Notes under the pieces: model-generated
Told to the model about the DNA's origin: nothing
What the model saw: the letters and a program-made list of their open reading frames with translations, nothing else
Databases searched by the model: none
Made by a program: the position numbers and the translations under genes
Part shown: positions 19,047 to 27,692 of the stretch, piece by piece
Layout of the letters: every line of letters starts with the position of its first letter
How positions within the stretch are numbered: position 1 is the stretch's first letter
NCBI RefSeq assembly: GCF_029909975.1
Contig: NZ_CP094516.1
Location: 8,472,501-8,536,500, forward strand
Direction: 5' to 3'
DNA length: 64,000 nucleotides
Source: Bradyrhizobium sp. ISRA430
Lineage (GTDB): Bacteria > Pseudomonadota > Alphaproteobacteria > Rhizobiales > Xanthobacteraceae

Positions 19047-20576
19047 ATGCTCGGGCGGATTTTCACGGTTGGCGGATATACGCTGCTCTCGCGGCTGACG
19101 GGGTTTGCCCGCGACATCATGCTCGCGGCGATCCTGGGCGCTGGCCCCGTGGCCGACGCCTTCTTCGTGGCACTCCGCCTGCCCAATCATTTCCGCGCGA
19201 TCTTCGCCGAGGGCGCCTTCAACGCCGCCTGGGTGCCGGCCTATGCCCACGTCCATGGCGAGCGCGGGGAGGCGGCCGCAAGACTGTTCGCCGACCGCAT
19301 CTTCACGCTGCTTCTGGCCTCGCAGGTTCTGCTCCTGGTCGTCGCCTGGCTATTCATGCCGCAGGCCATGAGCATTCTGGCGCCCGGTTTCACCGAGGAC
19401 GCCGAGCAGCGACGCCTCGCAATCGAGCTGACCCGGATCACCTTTCCCTATCTCTTGCTGATCACGCTGGTGACGCTCTATGGCGGCATGCTCAACGTGA
19501 TGCAGCGCTTTGCCAGTGCCGCAGCCGCCTCGATCTTCCTCAACGTCACGATGATGATGACGCTGGCACTGGCCGCCTGGTTTCCCAGCGCGGGCCACGC
19601 CGCCGCCTGGGGCGTGCTGATTTCGGGCTTCCTGCAGTACTTCTTACTCGCGGGGGATCTCGGGCGCCATGGCGGCCTGCCGCGCTTTGCGCCGCTCAAG
19701 CTCGATGAAGACGTCCGCGGCTTCTTCAAGGCGCTTGGACCCGCCACGCTGGGTTCGATGGGCACCCAGGTTGCCCTGTTCGCCGACACTATCATCGCGA
19801 CCTTCCTGCCGGCTGGTGCGCTGTCGGCGCTCTATTACGCCGACCGTCTCAACCAGTTGCCGATCGGCGTCATCGGCATCGCCATCGGCACGGTGCTGCT
19901 GCCGGAGATGTCGCGGCGGATCACGGCCAATGACCACGACGGCGCAATGAAAGCGCAGCGCCGCGCCTTCGATTTCACGCTGCTGTTCTCCGTGCCGTTC
20001 GTGGCTGCCTTCATGACCGTGCCCGATGTGATCGTGCGCGCGATGTTTGCGCGCGGGGCCTTCTCCAAGGCCGATGCCGCGGCCGCCGCCGCAACCTTGG
20101 CGGCTTACGCCGTGGGTCTAATCCCATTCGTGATGATCCGCAGCGCAGTAGCAACTTTCTATGCCCGCAAGGATACAGCGACACCAGTCCGGGCCATGCT
20201 GAATGGCGTAGCGATCAATGTCGCCTTGAAAATTGCGCTGATGGGAGCGCTTGCTCAAATCGGGCTTGCGCTGGCGACCGCCGCCGGCCAGTGGACCAAT
20301 CTGCTGCTGCTGTTCGCTTTCGCAGTGCGGCGAGGCTATCTGGAGATCGACAGAGCGCTGACCTCTTCGCTGGCCAAGTTCGTCCTGGCCGGGCTGATCC
20401 TTGCAGCCGGCCTGTGGCTGACCGCACGCTTTGGCGCGGCCTATGTCTTGACCATGCCAAGCTTCCGCGACGAGATGACGCTGGCCCTGCTGATCGTCAC
20501 CGGCACCGTCATCTACGGCCTCTGCATCCTGGTGCTGTTCGGCCGGGGCTGGCTGGTCTCCCTGGTGCGCAGCTAG
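19047..20576 (+). CDS. murJ: Lipid II flippase MurJ
   Basis: The 509-residue polytopic protein of the MOP/MATE-like superfamily flips lipid II across the inner membrane for peptidoglycan synthesis. About fourteen hydrophobic segments are present. The MurJ signature runs near the N-terminus: SRLTGFARDIMLA, ADAFFVALRLPNHFR and AEGAFNAAWVPAYA, with the conserved basic and acidic residues of the central cavity. The ATG at 19047 follows AGGAGCGG. A Wzx O-chain flippase has a similar fold, but this N-terminal signature is specific to MurJ. It closes the polysaccharide region. Confidence 0.93.
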   Translation: MLGRIFTVGGYTLLSRLTGFARDIMLAAILGAGPVADAFFVALRLPNHFRAIFAEGAFNAAWVPAYAHVHGERGEAAARLFADRIFTLLLASQVLLLVVAWLFMPQAMSILAPGFTEDAEQRRLAIELTRITFPYLLLITLVTLYGGMLNVMQRFASAAAASIFLNVTMMMTLALAAWFPSAGHAAAWGVLISGFLQYFLLAGDLGRHGGLPRFAPLKLDEDVRGFFKALGPATLGSMGTQVALFADTIIATFLPAGALSALYYADRLNQLPIGVIGIAIGTVLLPEMSRRITANDHDGAMKAQRRAFDFTLLFSVPFVAAFMTVPDVIVRAMFARGAFSKADAAAAAATLAAYAVGLIPFVMIRSAVATFYARKDTATPVRAMLNGVAINVALKIALMGALAQIGLALATAAGQWTNLLLLFAFAVRRGYLEIDRALTSSLAKFVLAGLILAAGLWLTARFGAAYVLTMPSFRDEMTLALLIVTGTVIYGLCILVLFGRGWLVSLVRS

Positions 20577-20657
20577 TTTTTATCGTCAAGCCGTTTGCGC
20601 TGCCCGCCGATCCGCTGCAATATGCCGGCAAAACAACCATGAGGACATGGAGAGAAA

Positions 20658-22967
20658 ATGGCTGCCCCCATCAAGTTCGGCGTTGGCCAAAGCGTGCTGC
20701 GCAAAGAGGACGATGCGCTGATCCGCGGCAAGGGCCGCTACACCGACGATTATGCGCCGCAGGCAGCCCTCCGTGCCTTGATGCTGCGCTCGCCGCACGC
20801 GCATGCCAAATACACCATTGATGTGAGCCGCGCCCGCACGCTGCCCGGCGTCGCGCTGATCCTGACCGCCGATGACGTCAAGGATCTCGGCAATCTGCCG
20901 TGCCTGTTCAATCTAGAGACCGATCCGTTCACCGGCCCGCCTTACCCGATCCTCGCCAAGGACGAGGTGCGCCATGTCGGCGATTCCATCGCGTTCGTCG
21001 TGGCCGAGACCATCGACCAGGCTCGTGATGCAATCGAAGCGATCGAGGTCAAGTGGACGCCGCTGCCGGCGGTGACCGGCGTCGTCAACGCCGTGAAGAA
21101 GGACGCGCCTCAGGTCTGGCCGGACAAGCCCGGTAACGTGCTGTTCGATGTCTCGATCGGCGACAAGGCGGCGACCGAAGCTGCGTTCGCCAAGGCGCAT
21201 ACGGTCGCCGAAATCTCCATCGTCAATCCGCGCGTGGTCGCGAACTTCATGGAGACGCGCGCGGCCGTTTGCGAATACGACGCCAAGCGCGATCATCTGA
21301 CGTTGACGGTGGGCAGCCAGGGCAGCCACCGCCTGCGCGACATCCTCTGCCAGAATGTGCTCAATATCCCGACCGACAAGATGCGGGTGATCTGCCCCGA
21401 CGTCGGCGGCGGCTTCGGCACGAAACTGTTTCCGTACCGCGAATATGCCCTGATGGCGGTCGCCGCGCGAAAGCTGAAGAAGGCCGTGAAGTGGGCGGCG
21501 GACCGCTCCGAGCATTTCATCGGCGATGCGCAGGGCCGCGACAATGTAACCACCGCGAAGATGGCGCTTGCCGAGGACGGCAAATTCCTCGCGATGGATT
21601 GCGACCTGATGGGCGACATGGGCGCGTATCTGTCGACCTTCGGGCCCTACATTCCCCATGGCGGTGCCGGCATGCTGCCGGGCCTCTACGACATCCAGGC
21701 CTTCCACTGCCGGGTGCGCACCATCTTCACCAACAGCGTCCCGGTTGATGCCTATCGCGGAGCGGGGCGGCCCGAGGCCGCCTACGTCATCGAGCGTCTC
21801 GTCGATGCCTGCGCGCGCAAGCTCGACATGACGCCGGACGCGATCCGTCGCAAGAACTTCATCCAGCCGAAGGCGCTTCCTTACAAGACTGCGACCGGCA
21901 AGGTCTACGATTCCGGCGACTTCGCCGCGCATCTGAAGCGCGCGATGGAGATCGCGGAGTGGAAGGAGTTTCCCAAGCGTGCCAAGGCGGCCAAGAAGCA
22001 GGGCCTGATCCGCGGCATTGGCTTCGCGAGCTATGTCGAGATCTGCGGCGTGATGGGAGAAGAGACTGCGAACGTCAGACTCGACCCCAACGGCGACGTC
22101 ACCGTCCTGATCGGCACGCAGTCGAGCGGGCAGGGCCACCAGACGGCTTACGCCCAAATCGTTGCCGAGCAGTTCGGCCTGCCGCCGGAGCGCGTCCATA
22201 TCCACCAAGGCGACACCGACGAGATCGCGACCGGGCTCGGCACTGGCGGCTCGGCCTCGATCCCGACTGGCGGCGTCTGTGTGGAGCGGGCCACGGGGGA
22301 TCTGGGCAAAAAGCTGAAGGAGATCGCGGCGCAGGCGCTGGAGGCAAGCGCCGGCGACCTCGAGATTTCGGGCGGCGCAATCCGTATCGCCGGCACCGAC
22401 CGCTCGATCTCCTTCGCCGATCTCGCCAAGCGGCCGGGTGTTGATCCATCGAAGATGAACGGCAGCGCGACCTTCGCCAGCGCCGACGGCACCTATCCCA
22501 ACGGCACGCATCTGGCGGAAGTCGAGATCGATCCGGCCACCGGCATCATCAAGATCGTCAACTACGTGATCGTCGATGATTTCGGCAAGACGCTCAATCC
22601 GCTGCTGCTGGCGGGGCAGGTGCATGGTGGCGCCATGCAGGGCATCGGCCAGGCCCTGATGGAGCAGGTTGTCTATGGCGCAGGTGACGGCCAGCTCATC
22701 ACCGCCACCTTCATGGACTATGCGGTGCCGCGGGCGGCGGACGGTCCGCCCTTCGTGTTCGAGACCCACAACGTCCCCTGCAAGACCAACCCGATGGGCG
22801 TGAAGGGCGCGGGCGAAGCCGGCGCGATCGGCTCTTGTCCCGCCGTCGTTAATGCGATCGTCGACGGTCTCTGGCGCGAATACAAGATCGACCACATCGA
22901 TATGCCGGCGACCCCGGAGCGCGTGTGGATTGCGATCAACGAGCACCGTCGCCGTCACAGCCTCTAA
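20658..22967 (+). CDS. Xanthine dehydrogenase-family molybdopterin-binding subunit (CoxL-like, form II)
   Basis: The 769-residue large subunit binds molybdopterin cytosine dinucleotide and oxidises a carbon substrate by hydroxylation. RKEDDALIRGKGRYTDD at the start is typical of CO-dehydrogenase-like large subunits. The active-site loop reads AYRGAGRPEAAY, the form II signature, in place of the AYXCSFR of true CO dehydrogenase. The catalytic glutamate lies in VKGAGEAGAIG near the C-terminus. The ATG at 20658 follows GGAGAG. No medium FAD subunit or small iron-sulfur subunit gene is adjacent, so the partners must be elsewhere. The substrate is unknown, and CO oxidation is not supported. Confidence 0.88.
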   Translation: MAAPIKFGVGQSVLRKEDDALIRGKGRYTDDYAPQAALRALMLRSPHAHAKYTIDVSRARTLPGVALILTADDVKDLGNLPCLFNLETDPFTGPPYPILAKDEVRHVGDSIAFVVAETIDQARDAIEAIEVKWTPLPAVTGVVNAVKKDAPQVWPDKPGNVLFDVSIGDKAATEAAFAKAHTVAEISIVNPRVVANFMETRAAVCEYDAKRDHLTLTVGSQGSHRLRDILCQNVLNIPTDKMRVICPDVGGGFGTKLFPYREYALMAVAARKLKKAVKWAADRSEHFIGDAQGRDNVTTAKMALAEDGKFLAMDCDLMGDMGAYLSTFGPYIPHGGAGMLPGLYDIQAFHCRVRTIFTNSVPVDAYRGAGRPEAAYVIERLVDACARKLDMTPDAIRRKNFIQPKALPYKTATGKVYDSGDFAAHLKRAMEIAEWKEFPKRAKAAKKQGLIRGIGFASYVEICGVMGEETANVRLDPNGDVTVLIGTQSSGQGHQTAYAQIVAEQFGLPPERVHIHQGDTDEIATGLGTGGSASIPTGGVCVERATGDLGKKLKEIAAQALEASAGDLEISGGAIRIAGTDRSISFADLAKRPGVDPSKMNGSATFASADGTYPNGTHLAEVEIDPATGIIKIVNYVIVDDFGKTLNPLLLAGQVHGGAMQGIGQALMEQVVYGAGDGQLITATFMDYAVPRAADGPPFVFETHNVPCKTNPMGVKGAGEAGAIGSCPAVVNAIVDGLWREYKIDHIDMPATPERVWIAINEHRRRHSL

Positions 22968-23090
22968 ATCATGATCATCCCGCGCGGGAATAAACGCCCT
23001 GCGCGGGGTTCTATTCGTGATGGACCGCGCTACCCCCGGTGCGGTGGACGCTGCTTTCCGTAAACCTCTGCGGGCCGGAGAAACGAGCCA

Positions 23091-23540
23091 ATGAAACGGA
23101 CGATGATTGTCGCGGGCACCCTGTTGCTGGGTGCGGGCGCCGTGATGGCGCAGCAGGAGATTGCCGTTCAGCAGGACAATTTGATGCGCTCGCAGGCCAA
23201 GAGCCTATACACGGTCATCCAGAAGATGACGAAGCGCGAAATCCCCTACAATCAGAAGGCCGTCGACGAGGCGCTGACGAACCTCGAGGCCGACGTCGCC
23301 AAGATCGCCAAGACCTTCGAGGTCAATCCCAAGCAGGACGTGGTGAACGCGACCTACGGCGCCTCGCAGAAGGTCTGGCAGAACAAGGCCGACTTCGATT
23401 CCAAGATCCCGCCGGTGCAGAAGGCGATCGCTGACGTCAAGGGCAAGGTCCACAATCTGGCGACGCTGAAGGCCGCCTACACCAGCATCAATGATCGCTG
23501 CACCGACTGCCACGAGACGTACCGCGTGAAACTAAAGTAG
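23091..23540 (+). CDS. Class II cytochrome c (c556/c-prime type)
   Basis: The 149-residue periplasmic cytochrome has a signal peptide (residues 1-20, ending VMA-QQ). It is largely helical, with a single heme-binding motif C137-T-D-C140-H141 close to the C-terminus, as expected for the four-helix-bundle class II cytochromes. The ATG at 23091 starts at the signal peptide. It lies downstream of the CoxL-like gene (123 bp) and could accept electrons from it or from another periplasmic dehydrogenase, but this is only positional inference. Confidence 0.88.
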   Translation: MKRTMIVAGTLLLGAGAVMAQQEIAVQQDNLMRSQAKSLYTVIQKMTKREIPYNQKAVDEALTNLEADVAKIAKTFEVNPKQDVVNATYGASQKVWQNKADFDSKIPPVQKAIADVKGKVHNLATLKAAYTSINDRCTDCHETYRVKLK

Positions 23541-23599
23541 CCGGCTCGCGCATCCTGCTTTTCGGGAGCGTCCTGGTATCGCGCGGCGAGAATAATTGC

Positions 23600-23878
23600 T
23601 CAGCCGGGTCCCGAAACTTTCCGAGCGGCAGGCGTGCGGGTCTCATTGTCGAGTAGCCACCCCAACGCCTTTGCGGGGTTCGACCAGCGCACCTCATCGA
23701 TCTCTTCGGCGAGCGTCAGCGCATGCGTCGTCAGCACCTCTATGTCCTGAGGATTGACGTCGGCTTTTTCCAGCACGTCGATGCACCGGTTGAACGCTGC
23801 CAGATCGAGCTGAAGTTGCTCGATAGTTGCGTGGTGATGTTTGGCCCCCGCGACCTTCCATGTTCTATGTGCGCGCAT
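23600..23878 (-). CDS. Small conserved-looking hypothetical protein, 92 aa
   Basis: The product is a soluble, acidic, helical protein with no membrane segment or motif I recognise. Its central part reads IEQLQLDLAAFNRCIDVLEK and its C-terminal part EEIDEVRWSNPAKALGWLL. The frame is open 34 codons upstream, but the ATG at 23878 has a very good ribosome site (GGGGAG, 8-10 bases upstream) and marks where the sequence becomes protein-like. It converges with the cytochrome gene. No function is offered. Confidence 0.6.
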   Translation of the reverse strand: MRAHRTWKVAGAKHHHATIEQLQLDLAAFNRCIDVLEKADVNPQDIEVLTTHALTLAEEIDEVRWSNPAKALGWLLDNETRTPAARKVSGPG

Positions 23879-24251
23879 TTTTTTCTCCCCATACGCGGTC
23901 ACGCAGTCGTGAGCGCTGTTTGTGGCGGCAACACGAAAATGGGGGGACGGAATCAGGGATGTTTGCAGGCGGCGCGTCAAAGGTATGGCACCGGCGGCAT
24001 TTGGGCTCGAACGGCGCCCGGAGGTGAAATCTGCACCGCTTTCCGGCTTGCGTTGTTCAATTGTACTCGGGCACCGCCGCGGTTCTCAGTTCGGAGTCGG
24101 TGTCAGAGCGCAGCGTATGAGCTATCCTCAAGTGCAGCCGCCGCAGCGTTGATGAGATTCGTCGGATGCCGGCGCATCCGAACCCTGATTGCTTCGCCCG
24201 CAGAGTTCCAACGTACGGCGAGGATCTGAATCACGAACAGCGAGACAGGCC
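23879..24251. other. Intergenic region, no supported gene
   Basis: About 370 bases separate the hypothetical gene and the PLP enzyme, which are divergent. Several overlapping frames are open here, but none has a ribosome site or protein-like composition. A short hairpin (CGGATG and CATCCG, near 24162-24180) is visible. I saw no riboswitch of the SAM or SAM-II type ahead of the PLP gene. Confidence 0.5.
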
Positions 24252-25535
24252 ATGGCAAAACCGTTTCCGTCGAAGACCCACATCGGCAACCACATGCTGC
24301 ATCCCGAAACGTTGATGCTGACCTACGGCTACGATCCGCAGCTCTCGGAAGGTGCGATCAAGCCGCCGGTGTTCCTGACCTCGACCTTCGTGTTCAGGAC
24401 CGCCGAGGACGGACAGGATTTTTTCGATTTCGTCGCCGGTCGGCGCGAGCCGCCGGAGGGAATGGGCGCCGGCCTCGTCTATTCGCGCTTCAATCACCCC
24501 AACAGCGAAATCGTCGAGGACAGGCTCTCGGTCTACGAGCGCGCCGAGAGCTGCGCGTTGTTCTCGTCCGGAATGTCGGCCATTGCGACGACGATTCTCG
24601 CCTTCGTCCGGCCGGGCGACGTCATCCTGCACTCCCAGCCGCTTTACGGTGGGACCGAAACCCTGCTTGCCAACACGCTTGCACGCCTCTCGATCAGCGC
24701 TGTCGGCTTTGCCGACGGCATAGATGAGGCGGCTGTGGCGCAGGCCGCCGAGGCAGCCGCGCAAAAGGGCCGGATTGCGATGATCCTCATCGAAACGCCG
24801 GCCAACCCGACCAACGGCCTCGTCGATATCGCCATGATCCGCCACGTCGCCGACGCGATCGGCAAGAACCAGGGGCACGCGCCGATCATCGCGTGCGACA
24901 ACACCTTGCTCGGGCCGGTGTTTCAGCGACCGATCGAGCATGGTGCGGACCTCTCGTTGTACTCGCTGACCAAATATGTCGGTGGTCATTCCGACCTGAT
25001 CGCGGGTGCCGCGCTCGGCTCAAAGGCGATCATGAAAGACATCAAGGCGCTGCGAGGCGCCATCGGCACCCAGCTTGATCCGCACTCCTGCTGGATGATC
25101 AGCCGTTCCCTTGAGACCTTGAGCATCCGCATGGAGAAAGCCGACAGCAATGCGCGCCTTGTGGCGGATTACCTGCGCGACCACACCAAGGTGGCGAAGG
25201 TCCACTATCTCGGTCATCACGAAGCTGCGTCGGCGTCCGGACGTGTCTTCGCAAGGCAATGCCTCGGAGCTGGATCGACGTTCTCATTCGACATCGTCGG
25301 CGGGCAGCCGGCGGCGGTGAAATTCCTGAACGCGCTGCAGATCTTCAAGCTGGCGGTGAGCCTCGGAGGAACCGAATCGCTCGCCAGCCTGCCTGCAACC
25401 ATGACCCATTCCGGCGTTCCCGCCGACATCCGCCAAAAAATCGGCGTTCTCGATTCCACGATCCGGCTATCGATTGGTATCGAAAATCCGTCGGACCTGA
25501 TCGCGGACCTCACGCAGGCGTTGAGCGCGGCATGA
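24252..25535 (+). CDS. Cystathionine gamma-synthase-family PLP enzyme
   Basis: The 427-residue Cys/Met-metabolism PLP protein catalyses beta/gamma elimination or replacement on sulfur amino acids. Characteristic segments are [15 protein letters not shown], the cofactor-binding [21 protein letters not shown], and the Schiff-base lysine in [11 protein letters not shown] near residue 240. The C-terminal [19 protein letters not shown] is also typical. The insertion with [12 protein letters not shown] in the N-terminal third suggests the subgroup often annotated only as cystathionine gamma-synthase family. The ATG at 24252 is preferred over the more upstream frame opening. Synthase, lyase or methionine gamma-lyase activity cannot be separated by sequence reading. 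Confidence 0.88.
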   Translation: MAKPFPSKTHIGNHMLHPETLMLTYGYDPQLSEGAIKPPVFLTSTFVFRTAEDGQDFFDFVAGRREPPEGMGAGLVYSRFNHPNSEIVEDRLSVYERAESCALFSSGMSAIATTILAFVRPGDVILHSQPLYGGTETLLANTLARLSISAVGFADGIDEAAVAQAAEAAAQKGRIAMILIETPANPTNGLVDIAMIRHVADAIGKNQGHAPIIACDNTLLGPVFQRPIEHGADLSLYSLTKYVGGHSDLIAGAALGSKAIMKDIKALRGAIGTQLDPHSCWMISRSLETLSIRMEKADSNARLVADYLRDHTKVAKVHYLGHHEAASASGRVFARQCLGAGSTFSFDIVGGQPAAVKFLNALQIFKLAVSLGGTESLASLPATMTHSGVPADIRQKIGVLDSTIRLSIGIENPSDLIADLTQALSAA

Positions 25536-25642
25536 GCACGATTGGAGGTGAGCGCAGGCTGCGCACGTTGTCAGGGCATGAGACATCGCGCAAAGCTGGT
25601 TCGGCGTGATCATTGCAATGACGGTTGTTGGGGCAAGCATGC

Positions 25643-25715
25643 CACTTTCTCCAATCGTCATTCCGGGGCGTCGCGCAGCGAGGATTTCTTCGCTGCGCTC
25701 GCAATGACGATGCTC
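25643..25715. repeat. Dispersed intergenic repeat copy
   Basis: CGTCATTCCGGGGCG on the left and CTTCGCTGCGCTCGCAATGACG (25688-25709) on the right form an imperfect inverted element. The right arm is the reverse complement of the sequence at 53557-53580 and is close to one at 37362-37388, so this is one member of a multi-copy repeat family. Confidence 0.7.
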
Positions 25716-25729
25716 AGGCACCACCTACG

Positions 25730-25761
25730 AAAAGCCGGGCGCCCTATGAGCGCCCGGCCTT
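25730..25761 (-). terminator. Intrinsic terminator of the CHRD gene
   Basis: GCCGGGCGC (25734-25742) pairs with GCGCCCGGC (25750-25758). Read on the minus strand, it is followed by CTTTT, just past the stop of the CHRD-domain gene. Confidence 0.75.
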
Positions 25762-25786
25762 GTGTCCTCGACGTGTATGGAAACGC

Positions 25787-26203
25787 TTACTTCGTCACCT
25801 GACCGCGGATCTCGCCGCCCGGATTGGCCGCGGTGTGAATGTTGACGTAGAGCTTGCCGGCGAGGAGATCGGCGGCCTGCGCGTCGGTGAGCGTCGCGCT
25901 GCCTTCGACCGGGCTCGACGTCGCGTTGGGGATCGCGACCGCGACGCCAGCGTTCTTGCCGGACTCGGCCGGCCCGTGGAAATGGGCGGCGGTGGCGGGG
26001 CCGGAGAGGCCCGAATAGGTGACCTTCCAGGACAGCTTCTTGCTGGCCGCATCGTAGTCGAGATCGGCCGTCCCGGTGCCGCTGCTGGTCGTGGCCGGCA
26101 CCTCGGACTTGCCGCTGAGCGTTGCTTTCAGCTTTTCGGCGCTGGCCGGCCCCGCAAAAGCGACGGCGCCCAGCGCTAACACGGCGATGATGGTCTTGTT
26201 CAT
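25787..26203 (-). CDS. CHRD domain-containing secreted protein
   Basis: The 138-residue protein has a clear signal peptide (MNKTIIAVLALGAVAFA, cleavage near ASA-EK). One CHRD domain follows, with AAHFHGPAESGKNAGV and the C-terminal LYVNIHTAANPGGEIRGQV. CHRD is the chordin-type beta domain found in many exported bacterial proteins of unknown role. The ATG at 26203 has GGGAG upstream; the frame opens 14 codons earlier without signal-peptide character. It has its own terminator and appears to be a single-gene transcript. Confidence 0.88.
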   Translation of the reverse strand: MNKTIIAVLALGAVAFAGPASAEKLKATLSGKSEVPATTSSGTGTADLDYDAASKKLSWKVTYSGLSGPATAAHFHGPAESGKNAGVAVAIPNATSSPVEGSATLTDAQAADLLAGKLYVNIHTAANPGGEIRGQVTK

Positions 26204-26347
26204 GGCACTCTCCCTGGTGGCCTCATTAGCTTGCCAAACTTCCAACAGCCTGCGTTTCAGTTTATTCCCGTTTCCGGCGGGGACGGGCTAAATTCTTCGT
26301 GGCTGGAGTTGCAGCGACAGCGGTCCTAGCTTCGACACAACGCGTGG

Positions 26348-27283
26348 ATGGACCGCATGTTGCAACGAACAATTTCCGTGGCGCTGTTCGCAGTGATTGC
26401 CACAACAGGGGTCTACTGGTGGCTCAGCGCGCCGGCCGTGGGCTTTGTCACCACGGCACCTGCTCACACGCCGAACCTTGCGAACGGCGAGGAGATGTTC
26501 AACGCCGGTGGCTGCGCCTCATGCCATGCCGTGCCCGAACAGCCCGACCGCACGCGGCTCGGCGGCGGCGTCGCGATCGGCTCACCCTTCGGAACGTTCT
26601 ACGCGCCCAACATCTCGCCCGATACCAACGATGGCATCGGACGATGGAACGAAGCAGACTTCGTCAACGCTGTCATGAAGGGGGTGTCGCCGGCCGGACA
26701 ACATTATTTTCCGGCCTTCCCCTACACGTCCTATCGGCATGCCAAGCGCGAGGACGTGCTCGATCTCTTCGCCTATTTGAAGACACTTCCGCCGGTTGCG
26801 GGCAAGGTGCGCGACCATGACATCCGCTTCCCCTTCGACATCCGCCGTAATGTCGGCATCTGGAAGCTCCTGTTCATGGACGGAAAATCCTTCACGCCTG
26901 ACGGTGCGCAGTCGGCGCAATGGAATCGCGGCGCCTATCTCGTGAACAGCTTTGGCCATTGCGCGGAATGTCACAGCCCGCGCAATGTTCTCGGCGGCAT
27001 CATCGCTGGAGAGCGCTTTGCCGGCGGTCCCAATCCGGAAGGAGAGGGCTGGATTCCCAACATCACCCAGAAGCACCTTGGCGACTGGAGCGCGAAGGAT
27101 ATCGCCTATTTCCTGGAGACCGGCGAACTGCCCGACGGTGACAGCGCCGGCGGCGCGATGAGGCGGGTGATCAAGAACACCTCGCTATTGTCGGAAGCCG
27201 ATCTTGCGGCGATCGCCGAGTACGTCAAGTCGCTCCCGCCGGTCGATGGACCGACGCCGCCGAAGCGCAAGGAGGGCGGCTAG
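26348..27283 (+). CDS. Membrane-anchored diheme cytochrome c
   Basis: The 311-residue protein has an N-terminal hydrophobic anchor (about residues 8-26) and two cytochrome c domains. Heme sites are C56-A-S-C59-H60 and C205-A-E-C208-H209. The pattern FGTFYAPNISPDTNDGIGRW after the first heme, with the methionine-containing loop, resembles the cytochrome subunit of membrane alcohol or aldehyde dehydrogenases and related diheme cytochromes. No dehydrogenase gene is adjacent, so its electron donor is unknown. The ATG at 26348 or the one at 26357 could be the start. Confidence 0.87.
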   Translation: MDRMLQRTISVALFAVIATTGVYWWLSAPAVGFVTTAPAHTPNLANGEEMFNAGGCASCHAVPEQPDRTRLGGGVAIGSPFGTFYAPNISPDTNDGIGRWNEADFVNAVMKGVSPAGQHYFPAFPYTSYRHAKREDVLDLFAYLKTLPPVAGKVRDHDIRFPFDIRRNVGIWKLLFMDGKSFTPDGAQSAQWNRGAYLVNSFGHCAECHSPRNVLGGIIAGERFAGGPNPEGEGWIPNITQKHLGDWSAKDIAYFLETGELPDGDSAGGAMRRVIKNTSLLSEADLAAIAEYVKSLPPVDGPTPPKRKEGG

Positions 27284-27293
27284 CGCCCCAGCC

Positions 27294-27539
27294 CTAGCCG
27301 CTCCCGAAAGCCTTGAAGGTGATGATGGTGTGGGTGTCCTGGATGCCCGGCAGGATCTGCACCTTCTCGTTGATGAAGTGGCCGATGTCAGTGTCCTTGT
27401 CGACGTAGAACTTCACCAGGAGGTCGTAGTCGCCGGCCGTGGAGTAGATCTCGGAGGCGATCTCGGCTTCGGCGAGCGCGTTGGCGACCGTGTAGGACTG
27501 GCCAAGCTTGCATTTGATCTGGACGAAAAAAGGAACCAT
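27294..27539 (-). CDS. Stand-alone Lrp/AsnC effector-binding (RAM) domain protein
   Basis: The 81-residue protein consists only of the alpha/beta ligand-binding domain of Lrp/AsnC regulators: VPFFVQIKCKLGQSYTVANA, then EIYSTAGDYDLLVKFYV, then IQDTHTIITFKAF. It has no helix-turn-helix. Such proteins form ring-like oligomers that bind amino acids and may modulate full-length Lrp proteins. The ATG at 27539 is preferred over one at 27560 because GGAG lies nine bases upstream. It is divergent from thiD, separated by 153 bp, and converges with the diheme cytochrome gene. Confidence 0.85.
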   Translation of the reverse strand: MVPFFVQIKCKLGQSYTVANALAEAEIASEIYSTAGDYDLLVKFYVDKDTDIGHFINEKVQILPGIQDTHTIITFKAFGSG

Positions 27540-27692
27540 CGCGGTTGCTCCGAAGGGCATGATCTAGCGGCTAATAGGCCAAAACCGGGCCGATTTAGCA
27601 AGCGAACTTGCTGCCCCCGGGTGCAAGCTTGCTTGCTACCCGGCATGCGCGCTAGGACAAATCATGGCCTCCGAAAAGCGGAAAATCGCTGC

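Noticed and set aside
20913..22958. 681-codon minus-strand frame opposite the CoxL-like gene
   Set aside because: Histidine/Arg/Asp-rich antisense translation without any motif, while the plus strand encodes an intact molybdoenzyme.
20658..22967. Annotation as aerobic carbon monoxide dehydrogenase
   Set aside because: The active-site loop is AYRGAGR, lacking the cysteine that binds copper in true CO dehydrogenase, and coxM/coxS are not adjacent.
27561..27692. Possible thiamine pyrophosphate riboswitch before thiD
   Set aside because: The leader lacks the CTGAGA and ACCTGATCTGG core; only short hairpins such as AGCAAGCGAACTTGCT are present.
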